This document shows positions 10,701 through 17,768 of a stretch of 64,000 bases of DNA, piece by piece. Positions within the stretch are counted from its first letter, which is position 1; every line of letters begins with the position of its first letter. Source of the DNA: Symbiodinium sp. CCMP2592 (Eukaryota > Sar > Dinophyceae > Suessiales > Symbiodiniaceae); contig CAJNDT010004557.1 in the NCBI GenBank assembly GCA_905221615.1, positions 1 to 64,000 on the forward strand, in the 5' to 3' direction. The position numbers were made by a program, and so were the translations under genes. Under the pieces are notes generated by a model, which saw nothing but the letters and a program-made list of their open reading frames with translations, was not told where the DNA came from and did not search any database.

Positions 10701-12389
10701 TCGGGTGCCCAGGGTGACACGGTCGCTGAATCGTCCACAGTCACCTGGCAGGACTTTGACATCGCCATGACCGTTCCCGAGGCCTACTACGACAACAGGC
10801 ACTACTGGTTCAGGATCGACACCTATGCGACCCCGAACACTGGTTATGTCAAAGGGAGAACGTTCTATTGCTCTGGATGTGAAGGAATGAAGTTGGCTGA
10901 GTGCTACGCACAAGCCTTCTTCAAGCCGACCGTAAACGGGTATCCTGGGCACTGCATTGGGTGCGCGCATACTTCAGCTTTGAAGATGCAGCATCAAATC
11001 AGCTCCTTCAATGACTTGATCGCGTCCCAGAAGTACACCTTGGCTTGCGCAAAGCACCTTTATGACCTGAGGCTTCAATTCGTGTATCCTCGTGTGGACA
11101 TCAAGGAGTTCCTCAAAGTCTGTGCAGAAATGGTCTATGAAGACATCGGCAAGACGGTTTCTCACTATGGTGGTCTCCGAATCACAGCCAGTCAGGCCAT
11201 CGAGTACGCGGCATGGGGAAAGGCCAAACAATTGGCGTGGGACAGAGGGTACGACTCCGAAGGCAAGACATGCTACATCTGCTACTACGACGCCGGGAAC
11301 TGCGCTTATGCTGGTTTCATGAGGATGCTTTTGACTCCAGAAGAGCGCCAAGAATGCTACCGAGGGTCAGTCTTGCCCAAGGAAGAGCTCCTAGGTGACA
11401 CAGTGGAGCTGGCTCTCGGGCTTCTTACGATTGCAATGAGACACCCGAGTCATTTCATGAATTGGGGTGGCCTTGAGGGAGCAAATGCGTGCGCGAGAGG
11501 AATCGAAAGGTCATTCTTCCGCTATGCGTCGGCCGAAGCCATCGAGCTGATCACGGTTGACTCCCCGCGCAAAAGGACACCGCCCAAGAAGAATGAAGCA
11601 GTCGCTGAGATCGTCAACAACATGTCCGCTGACCTCGTGATTGATTTCACAGTGATCGTCGATGGTGATGTCTACCCAGTAGAGATTACGAGAACCGACG
11701 AGACACAGGCCGCTGACAACGTCACGGACGATCCAGGGTTCTCAGTTGCTCCACCAATACCTGCACAGGATGTGGATGTGGATGCGCAGCCCGAAGAAGA
11801 GCAAGGTGCAGAAGGGCCTGATCCCAGGCATGCAATTCGTGAAGGATTTGTCACGCAGCTTCAGGACTATGTTGGCGTACTCGCTCAGGGCGAAATGTCA
11901 GTCGGAAGCGATAGCATCACATTTTGTGTTGCTTGTGGCAGTGACTTACACACTCTGTCAAATTGCACAGAGAATGCTGCAACCCGGGACCTGGTACTTC
12001 GAGGCGTCCAGATCATCAAGGAAAGTCTTCTTCGATATCCACGTCGAGTACCTACACAAGAGGCTGAGCCAATGGACGTTGACACCACAGATCACGTGAG
12101 TGTTGCATCCTCGGACCGACGACCCAAGGCCAAAGCCCGACCGCGACGCGGAGGCGAAGCCGTACGGGGTGATGTGGTCTTGATCCGTTATGAGAACAAA
12201 CACAATCTCTGCACGGATGTGGAGAATCGTCGGGGCCTAAATGATGCTTGTGGCGTACCACTGCAGGAATCGGGACCAGAGAATAGCCAGCGAGTGGTGA
12301 CATCATTGAGCAGCTTTCGGACCATCGCGACCGACGCCTACCTCAACGAGGAGACCGTCCTAGCTTTGTTACGACGAGAACACTCATAG
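7785..12389 (+). CDS. Second large ORF, N-terminal part: unknown protein with CxxC region and CCHC zinc knuckle
   Basis: A 1,534-codon open frame. The ATG at 7785 is in a good eukaryotic context (GAGCCATGG) and is the first after the spacer. Residues 1-440 look globular. Residues about 445-520 are Pro/Ser/Glu-rich with a basic PKRAR patch that may be nuclear-targeting. Residues 530-1290 look globular and include CSGC...HCIGC at about 10869-10966 and CYICYYDAGNC near 11270, possible zinc sites. After an acidic linker (11740-11840) comes CVACGSDLHTLSNC at 11925-11966, an exact C-x2-C-x4-H-x4-C knuckle as in retroviral nucleocapsids, then a basic RRPKAKARPRRGG stretch. The terminal HS-stop at 12389 appears to be a frameshift product, since frame 1 carries on. 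No enzyme was recognised in this part; it could be an additional gag-like, RNA-binding protein. Confidence 0.7.
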   Translation: MAESYNAYELAFDGVDHEEVFPSGGMMRTFLKFHKFLEMYSGDSSQSVSLTPKITKDKVVDNDLIRTWAAFKAPPLVLLFTCANLSSGGDLSIRVREILKACLLAAPEEYMDKPYGEILAMVTKFGGGLKHIVADYEGKFNAITRFMVDEEVIRDDAKLAVVELEQERKQVRFDLNTATRNIVSADGYYNLAVLINSVETPYQTVTDTRIQQWYTVNQDYYHKLPMSGRAPDQSDLLAEPTLCRVCKLMYMFAKHTVYGLRTYNQECAASNDGATPLNVHQLALMMRTMHQGMGHPLAFAMNSLQAFSVCLHVLHSYVSWVDPDTGHPHYRWSNDVLPDSDYTTYAFLKHHVDAVCADQDRNGFQVPDAFRSYTWNQCGVESGYVVDCSTKRATLSIWEAEFQQMEAPRPLLQDDGLFPPNLQRHPSWVYSTGRVAMPTASNLEPEGIVHPEHGRTPGQSQGSATEPRATPSHGPKRARTDEATASASSSSAAPPPQPPTSQPEEEPSQPTWEEAPIPAGAHESWYHYVNIDEKGCRSSLLATTRDQDEYPPTIDQTPKFVANHDVGTTPIQHYVRRLVTYLARIRSVSQSDYKGLNLKVYVKLSTKMWLRMYSRLYHALALVSCVHLPSPPMLTSAVMIEADSDLVDNDEIPAEARINTMNTLNGFRNSLGMGGKPDAATMRSQCTILVQDFDMVARTRGSSHTVRENLVMHGWSEIYIVSPSITAGANYHFQVTKGSLESVNETLDGLTEEQLATVTLHYHLSLQAILIENISFPMSEVGDGAAIRADLQRQLKATYVDPIIAAGKRTTRHPIVNINHDLRFVGAASNYLRQKASMFNGFHALGMYIELELRARACVVIHGSSFWSRMYSQAKHASSGVHTLSVEKVPPPDNRVRFKLGLAIYEKQLFCEKMVSTCFVEASKVRSWDETVRTESVAHPSLVEIWEDKSEVKTSTKISQTWFTGEQQQQIRSGAQGDTVAESSTVTWQDFDIAMTVPEAYYDNRHYWFRIDTYATPNTGYVKGRTFYCSGCEGMKLAECYAQAFFKPTVNGYPGHCIGCAHTSALKMQHQISSFNDLIASQKYTLACAKHLYDLRLQFVYPRVDIKEFLKVCAEMVYEDIGKTVSHYGGLRITASQAIEYAAWGKAKQLAWDRGYDSEGKTCYICYYDAGNCAYAGFMRMLLTPEERQECYRGSVLPKEELLGDTVELALGLLTIAMRHPSHFMNWGGLEGANACARGIERSFFRYASAEAIELITVDSPRKRTPPKKNEAVAEIVNNMSADLVIDFTVIVDGDVYPVEITRTDETQAADNVTDDPGFSVAPPIPAQDVDVDAQPEEEQGAEGPDPRHAIREGFVTQLQDYVGVLAQGEMSVGSDSITFCVACGSDLHTLSNCTENAATRDLVLRGVQIIKESLLRYPRRVPTQEAEPMDVDTTDHVSVASSDRRPKAKARPRRGGEAVRGDVVLIRYENKHNLCTDVENRRGLNDACGVPLQESGPENSQRVVTSLSSFRTIATDAYLNEETVLALLRREHS

Positions 12390-14217
12390 CTACACCAATC
12401 CAGGCTATGAATCCATCGGCGGCGGAAGGCCAATCCGGTGCGGGATTCTCGACCTGATCCCAACTAAAGGTGCAAGCTTCATCAACAATCGGTGGGACAT
12501 CGTAAATGAAGTTGTCCTTCGCAACATCACCCGTCAGCGCAGGTTGAATGCGGATTGGGCGCTATCATGCATCCAGTCTGACTTGCGCCACAGAATCGCC
12601 AGGCGCCCAGGCTCGGAATGGCTTGACAACAGGTGCCAGGTGGCATTCAACAGTGTCATCAAATGTGATGAAGGAGGATGGGTGATGATCGAAGACTTGG
12701 TGAGGCATGAGCCACTATGGACCCATGAAAGCAGACGCATCACCGAAGGGGTCTCAAGGACCGATGACCAACAGAAGAAGAGAGTGTACAATGAAAGACT
12801 TCAGCTATTGTTCCAGGGGAACATGATTGCAGCCACGAAACGCAACAAGGCCAAGATTCGGTTGCAGTTCCTGGGTGTGAGAGTGAAGGACCCCGGCACG
12901 GAAGTTCTTGGATCAGCAGGTTCGAACATGTTGGTATCAGTTCGGGACCAGATCACGGAGATCCAGAGCAACGACCATTGCCGGCATGGCCAGAGGTACC
13001 TGAATCTATGCAACGGCTGGGTGAAGCCATGGGCAGTTCGGGCTACGAGTGGTCACTCTGCGCATTCAGATCCCCAGAACAACTTGCTTCAGTTGGACAA
13101 GAACAGGTTCGCAATATCTCCATCTATGACCCTCTTGCAACGTCTTGGAGGTGCGTTCCACGCTACGGCATGCCGCAACTTGGATTCCATTGTCACGCAA
13201 GGCATCATGCCTGGTTCGGAGGACCCCGACGGGGACTTCGACCATAGGCGCCAATTCCGAGGCAACCAAGGTGGCAGACTCCACAGCTATTGGGGGGTGT
13301 TTGCGCCGTTCGATCACCGGAACGCAACGACCAAGATGCGAGTACACGGACGAGACGCCAAGCACATGCCATTGGCGGTCCTTCATGTCCCATCGCAAGA
13401 TCTTGCACGAGAGGATGGACGTATCACAGACAGCGGCATCATGATCGTTGGTCGAACGATACCTTTCCATTTCGTCAAGGAGGTATGGTTTTGCGTCCCT
13501 GATCCTCGAGATACACACTCTTTCGCTCTGGTGGAAAAGATCTACGATGAAAGGTTGGAGAAAGAGCTGGTGTTGGACTACAATGCATCACCGTTGCTTC
13601 CTGAGTTCGAGAGATACCGAACGCCAAGCAAGATCATGGAATTGCTTTGCGAGATGCCTCCTGGACCCCACGACACAAGCAAGGAGCAGATCATTCGAGA
13701 CCTCACGACTGTCCTGGAGTCCCACAGGGAGAACACGGTTCGGCATCACTACATGGACAAAGGAATCAAGTTTGTCATCAAGAATTGGCGACCCGAAGAC
13801 CTACGCAGAGACGAGGATGGACGGAGAATGAGGGTATGCCCGGCATGCTACAACATCGTTCCAGCATGTTTCTCCCGATGCACGTCTTGCTGGTCACAGT
13901 TCATTTCGAGCGGATATTACCAAGGTTCTCCACAACGGGAGACTCCTACGGAGATCCCCAGTGACTTCATTGCTCAGACAATGGAAGCCGCAGCAGCCGC
14001 AGTGCCTGAGGCGCCCGAAGAGGAGCAGGAAGCCATGGAGGTAGAGACCGTTGCGGAACCTGAGAAATCCCAGAACCATCTGTCATCGCGGAAGACGATC
14101 CAGAACAGGAACCTGATGAAGAAATGGACGTCGAGCCTGGAGAGGACTTTGATGACGCAGTTCCAGAAGCAATCGCACAGGAACGTCGTCCCGTCTTCAT
14201 TACCGGCCAGTCTTTGA
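12364..14217 (+). CDS. Second large ORF, middle part: RNA 2'-phosphotransferase (KptA/Tpt1)-like domain plus CxxC ribbon
   Basis: Frame 1 is open from 12364 and overlaps the end of the previous frame, so a one-base shift near 12365-12389 probably split one protein. KptA/Tpt1 enzymes remove the 2'-phosphate from spliced tRNA using NAD+. Features matching that family, in order: LRHR at 12583-12594 (family Arg-His pair), GGWVMIEDLV near 12675 (family DGWV-x-x-DLL), RNKAKIRLQF near 12842, RATSGHS at 13039-13059 (family RA-x-QGHS), FHATACRNLDSIVTQGI at about 13156-13206 (family HGT...I-x-x-GL), and a late Asp/Ser-Gly-Ile turn (ITDSGIMIVG near 13423-13452). Spacing between motifs is longer than in free-standing KptA, so the domain carries insertions. 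It is followed by CPAC...CTSC at about 13837-13893, a zinc ribbon, and an acidic linker. The frame-1 tail after about 14060 is out of register. Confidence 0.62.
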   Translation, partial: LCYDENTHSYTNPGYESIGGGRPIRCGILDLIPTKGASFINNRWDIVNEVVLRNITRQRRLNADWALSCIQSDLRHRIARRPGSEWLDNRCQVAFNSVIKCDEGGWVMIEDLVRHEPLWTHESRRITEGVSRTDDQQKKRVYNERLQLLFQGNMIAATKRNKAKIRLQFLGVRVKDPGTEVLGSAGSNMLVSVRDQITEIQSNDHCRHGQRYLNLCNGWVKPWAVRATSGHSAHSDPQNNLLQLDKNRFAISPSMTLLQRLGGAFHATACRNLDSIVTQGIMPGSEDPDGDFDHRRQFRGNQGGRLHSYWGVFAPFDHRNATTKMRVHGRDAKHMPLAVLHVPSQDLAREDGRITDSGIMIVGRTIPFHFVKEVWFCVPDPRDTHSFALVEKIYDERLEKELVLDYNASPLLPEFERYRTPSKIMELLCEMPPGPHDTSKEQIIRDLTTVLESHRENTVRHHYMDKGIKFVIKNWRPEDLRRDEDGRRMRVCPACYNIVPACFSRCTSCWSQFISSGYYQGSPQRETPTEIPSDFIAQTMEAAAAAVPEAPEEEQEAMEVETVAEPEKSQNHLSSRKTIQNRNLMKKWTSSLERTLMTQFQKQSHRNVVPSSLPASL

Positions 14218-15284
14218 ACATCGATCCTGAGCTACAACTTGCACGTACCGCCATGCAGCCATCTTACTATTCTGGAAAGCGAAATGCCCATTGCATTGAC
14301 GCGAACATGACCGCTCTGTCGTACATGGCATACGTGGTATGCAGATCCATCTACAAAGCTTGGTCAGGATTCGCAAAGTGGGCGACTATGCCGTTGTTTC
14401 AGATGAGGGAAAGTTTCGCACTTGGCCAACGCTATGATGTGCTTGGAAAGTGGGGATCTTTGGCGGCAGTGGATAAGGAAACGGGTGTGAGCAGGGACGT
14501 GACTGATGAGGAGATCATTCGCTTTGCAAAGGAACCTGAGAACCTCAAACAGTATGATCCCAACGGGACTTACACCTTGAAGCGCTTCCGGACGAACCAG
14601 ATGCTTTCTTTACTTGTACGGGGAGCCAACATGATGGGAATTGGCAGGGACAACTTCAACCCTACTACTTACTTGAAGAGCGACAGGGATGAAGATGTAA
14701 AGGCTATGCACTTTTGTTGCCTGAACGTCCTATGCGAGGTGATCCCAATGGTGACGGGACACCAACAATTCTCAGTGCTACGACCAACGCCAACTGGACC
14801 AGTGGACTTCTTGTACATCGACCCCGTCGGTATTCTGCTGACTCATTCTGATCAGTCAGTCCAGACCATCGCCTTGCTGGTGGACCACAGTGTGCAAATG
14901 CCTGCGCATTTCATGGACAGATTGAACAGATCCAAGACTGAGAGACAGCAAAACCCGACGACAAAGCGTACGGAGGCCCTACATCACATTTCGGCCGCTG
15001 ACTATCTTCCTCCAGGTGGTACATCCATCCTGGACACGCCTGTCACTACGGAGGAACGTGAAAGCGCTTCTTCATCCAAGGGACCTTCAAAAGGGCGTGG
15101 AAGAACCGGAGGCGAGCAACATGGTGGCTGGAACACCAATTCCTACCACGACTATATCGCCGCCAAAGGCCGAAACAAAGGCAAGGACAAGGGAAAGCCA
15201 AGGAACCAGTATCCAGAGGAGAACCTCCGGCCCTGGGACCGCGATCCTACGTCAACGCGAAGATGGTGGCGAGACAACGCCTGA
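14064..15284 (+). CDS. Second large ORF, C-terminal part: unknown domain with basic Gly/Lys/Arg tail
   Basis: Frame 0 resumes after a one-base shift around 14055-14063: the acidic linker at the end of the previous segment (EVETVAEPE) continues smoothly as EIPEPSVIAEDDPEQEPDEE in this frame. An ATG at 14124 exists but lies inside the linker, so it is unlikely to be a true start. Residues encoded by about 14210-14990 look globular, with a hydrophobic YMAYVVCRSIYKAW segment and a conserved-looking VDFLYIDPVGILL stretch near 14799. The tail (15080-15284) is rich in Gly, Lys, Arg and Ser (KGPSKGRGR, KGRNKGKDKGK), typical of RNA-binding low-complexity ends. No named family was recognised. The frame ends at TGA 15282-15284. 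Confidence 0.6.
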   Translation, partial: EIPEPSVIAEDDPEQEPDEEMDVEPGEDFDDAVPEAIAQERRPVFITGQSLNIDPELQLARTAMQPSYYSGKRNAHCIDANMTALSYMAYVVCRSIYKAWSGFAKWATMPLFQMRESFALGQRYDVLGKWGSLAAVDKETGVSRDVTDEEIIRFAKEPENLKQYDPNGTYTLKRFRTNQMLSLLVRGANMMGIGRDNFNPTTYLKSDRDEDVKAMHFCCLNVLCEVIPMVTGHQQFSVLRPTPTGPVDFLYIDPVGILLTHSDQSVQTIALLVDHSVQMPAHFMDRLNRSKTERQQNPTTKRTEALHHISAADYLPPGGTSILDTPVTTEERESASSSKGPSKGRGRTGGEQHGGWNTNSYHDYIAAKGRNKGKDKGKPRNQYPEENLRPWDRDPTSTRRWWRDNA

Positions 15285-15616
15285 TCTTCCTCGCCTATCA
15301 GTTCGTGACCTCTGAGCTTCGCCCGTGGAATGCCATCGCGAATGCTTCTTTCTTCGGTGACGCCTGATTCGTTTGTCATTTCAGGGGATCGTTACTGACG
15401 TAGATGAGTGTCACAACGTTTCTAATTGGGATACAAAGCTCTGATTTTCAATGTCAACGTTGCGGCGGAATTTTCTTCTGTCCTATCGTGCCATCTTCCG
15501 GGTGAGCAGCGTCGGAGACGCAACTCATGGGGGGTGCGAACGGACTGCGATGCCTTGTCAAGTTCTAAGGTGTCACTATAAGAGCTGTGAGCAAGACCGT
15601 GTAAAGTGCAAGAGAA

Positions 15617-15667
15617 GGGGGCACGCTACGCGTCCCTCGACTCTAGGGGGCATGCTACGCATCCCTC
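15617..15667 (+). repeat. Two copies of a 22-base motif
   Basis: GGGGGCAYGCTACGCRTCCC occurs at 15617-15638 and 15646-15667, with two A/G or T/C differences. The motif includes the near-palindrome GCATGCTACGCATC. It sits in the non-coding 3' region, where LTR promoters usually lie, so it may be a regulatory repeat (inference). Confidence 0.6.
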
Positions 15668-15701
15668 ATCTTTACCTTTCTATGTGACCGCCAACGCAAC
15701 G

Positions 15702-15712
15702 TTTGGCTCAAG
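15702..15712 (+). promoter_or_regulatory. Spliced-leader-like 11-mer TTTGGCTCAAG
   Basis: TTTGGCTCAAG equals the last 11 bases of the dinoflagellate spliced leader (published consensus ends ATTTTGGCTCAAG). The bases before it do not match the leader, and no GT donor follows it. It may be a relict leader left by retroposition of a trans-spliced RNA, or chance. Confidence 0.25.
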
Positions 15713-16050
15713 TCAATGCCCATAGCTAAGTGCTATATGTGTCTTCTATCCTGAGCAATCAGAGCTATCCCGTTGCACAGACGAACCGCCGCCGGCAGTG
15801 AGTGCAAAAGGAACGGCCGCCGGTTCTGCCTGCATAGGATTGCACGTGTGGAAGTAAGAGGGAGAGACAGGGTCCAGTCTGTGGAGAGTGCTAGCCAGCC
15901 ACACCTACACTCATTACAGCTCTGGTGGGGAGAGCAGCAACCAAGTCGAGATCAATCCCCCACGCAATTATTCTATTACTCTATTACTTCACTACTCGAT
16001 TACTCATATTTGTTTTCAACTCTAGTACTCCCACAAAGTGGGTGTTTTCA

Positions 16051-16328
16051 CCCAAACCCTAAACCCTAAACCCTACACCTTTAGACCCGAACAACCGTAA
16101 GCCCTAAACCCTAAACCTTTAAACCCTGAACCTCGGAAGTTGGCACCCTAAACTTTGTGGGCCCCGAAGCTGACCAATACTAGACCTAGAATCTTTAAAC
16201 CCTAAACCTCGGTGTTCCATTTTGGCAGGTCCTCGAGCCGTGCCAGGAAGCCTAAACCATGAGCCCTAAACCCTAAACCGTGTTTAAGCCTCAAATTGAA
16301 ACCCTCACATAATTCGCATTTCTGCCAC
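16051..16328. repeat. Degenerate CCCTAAA tract
   Basis: Short runs of CCCTAAA (16056-16070, 16101-16116, 16263-16278) alternate with diverged versions. This marks the abrupt edge of the retroelement. Runs are too short and diverged to be a chromosome end. Confidence 0.8.
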
Positions 16329-16437
16329 AATCTTCCAAATAATTTGTTTTTCTTCAATAATCTTCCAAATAATTCATTTTTCTTCAACAATCTTCCAAAT
16401 AATTCGTTTTTCTTCAACAATCTTCCAAATAATTCAA
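16329..16437. repeat. 30-base tandem repeat, about 3.6 units
   Basis: Units begin with AATCTTCCAAAT at 16329, 16359, 16389 and 16419, exactly 30 bases apart. The minus strand is open across it with a ten-residue repeat (LLKKNELFGR), which follows from a period divisible by three and is not evidence of a gene. Confidence 0.85.
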
Positions 16438-16955
16438 CAATCTTCTTAAATCTTCGGTAGTGGCTGAGAAGTACCCCTGCTGAGAAATACCCCTAGGCTC
16501 ATGAATGACTCAAAGAAACGCTACATTCTACTATATCGGCACATTGGACCCTTTGGGAGGGGCTTTGTCAAGGCTTCAGAGGATCTTCGATAAGAGCCCC
16601 CAAATATGCCCCGTAATGGAGGAGGGAGTAGTCAGTAAATACATATTCCTTAATACTTTTGAATGAGGAAGTTTGAAAAGTCATACCTGTGGCCCTTAAC
16701 CTCGAACCTAAGGCCTTTCATCGGTAATCACTCTATGAACCAATCTAGAGAATCTATGCGCGTTATGGCTTCATAGGGGATCCCAGAAACTTAGGTTTCG
16801 TGTCACATCCAGGGGGAGCCTTAAGCCCTAAACCCTGAACCTCAAGCCCTAAACCCCTAAAACCCCTAAAACCCTTAAACCCTAAACCCCCAAACCCTCA
16901 ACCCTAAAACCCAAAACCCCCCCAAAGCCCTAAACCTTTTGAGCCTTGAGCCGAA
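16438..16955. other. Gene-free stretch with CCCTAAA-type runs
   Basis: Low-complexity and unassigned sequence. A dense degenerate CCCTAAA block occupies 16816-16935. Nothing coding is seen. Confidence 0.6.
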
Positions 16956-17142
16956 CCCAGAGACTCCAATACCCCTTGATCAGGGAATATTCCTTAAATC
17001 ATCATCTATAAGGGTTCCTTTAAGGGTTAGGGTTTAGGGGAATCCAATATCCCTGAATTAAGGAATATTCCTTCAATCATATTAGGGATCCTGCTATATT
17101 TTCAGGTATGTTCCTTGATTGAGGGGTATTGGAGTCTCTGGG
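16956..17142. mobile_element. Hairpin element, family E copy 1
   Basis: The ends are CCCAGAGACTCCAATA and TATTGGAGTCTCTGGG, perfect inverted repeats. The interior is a diverged TTAAGGAATATTCCTT palindrome. An internal GGGTTAGGGTTTAGGGG tract near 17023-17040 interrupts the left arm. Confidence 0.8.
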
Positions 17143-17674
17143 AAAGTCGCAAAGCCAAACCTGATCCACGGATCTTGGACTCCAAACCCCCTAAGACCCT
17201 GGAAACTCTCGAATGTGAGCCTTTGTTTTAGGAAAAGGGCTTTGGGATATACGGATATCAATAATCACGTAACGACTCTAAGGAGGATACTCTTACTGCT
17301 AATTCGCACCTCCATGTTCCACACCAAGCCATAAGCCACAAGTTGGAAACCCTGAAACCCCAATAGCCCCCCATGAACTCTTGTAGAACCCTATTGCCTC
17401 GACTCTGAACCACAAACCACAAAGACTAACCCCAAACCTTCAAAACTAAACCCAATGCAAACCTTGAACGCCATACCCAAACCCTAAACCCGAAACTTCA
17501 ACACGAAGTCCTGAACAGGCTGGGTTGTTATAGGGTTAAACCCCATGCCTTACACCCTAAACCCGCAAAAAGGTAGGTCTTATTCGCGGATTCAACCATA
17601 AACACCAAACCAAATCCTAGCCTTAGGACCTCAGACCTCAAACTCCCAAACCTCAAACCGTAAACCCTGAGCCC
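17143..17674. other. Gene-free stretch, degenerate CCCTAAA
   Basis: Scattered CCCTAAA-like words, plus a half-copy of the family I arm (AGGTAGGTCTTATTCGCG, 17571-17588). No gene seen. Confidence 0.6.
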
Positions 17675-17768
17675 TACCTGTAGCCGAAAAGACCTACCTT
17701 TTCAGGGTTCCTTTTTATGGTGTCTATATAAAGTTCCTTGAAAAGGTAGGTCTTTTCGGCTACAGGTA
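17675..17768. mobile_element. Hairpin element, family I
   Basis: The arms TACCTGTAGCCGAAAAGACC (17675-) and its exact complement ending at 17768 enclose a short T-rich loop. The total is about 94 bases and no target duplication is evident. Confidence 0.8.

Larger units (their letters stand above)
1..16050 (+). mobile_element. Giant Ty1/Copia-like LTR retroelement, decayed, left end outside the window
   Basis: The protease, integrase, reverse transcriptase, RNase H order read from the translated frames is the Copia (Pseudoviridae) order. The coding part alone exceeds 15 kb, about three times a typical 5-kb Copia element, because two long extra coding blocks follow RNase H. All blocks lie on one strand with short spacers, and composition looks uniform up to about 15.3 kb, then changes to CCCTAAA-rich DNA after about 16.05 kb. 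The 5' LTR and gag start are not in the window, so the 3' end is estimated from the last non-telomeric sequence (a CCCAC/GTGGG hairpin at 16030-16042). The extra ORFs could instead belong to a second element or captured gene fused here; the lack of intervening repeats argues against that. Confidence 0.75.
15285..16050 (+). other. 3' non-coding region of the element, probably including the 3' LTR
   Basis: No long frame is present. A purine-rich run at 15611-15621 could be a polypurine tract. The last 120 bases are T/A/C-rich (short ATTACT-type runs at 15965-16010) and end with a CCCAC-AAA-GTGGG hairpin (16030-16042). LTR ends cannot be fixed because the 5' LTR is not in the window. Composition switches to CCCTAAA repeats immediately after 16050. 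Confidence 0.45.

Noticed and set aside
166..15379. Many antisense frames within the retroelement (for example 2443-3045 and 5014-5724, minus)
   Set aside because: They are shadows of the coding strand; their products are Ser/Arg/Pro-biased and match nothing I recognise.
15285..16050. Exact LTR borders (TG...CA)
   Set aside because: Several TG and CA candidates exist and the 5' LTR is outside the window, so no border can be fixed.
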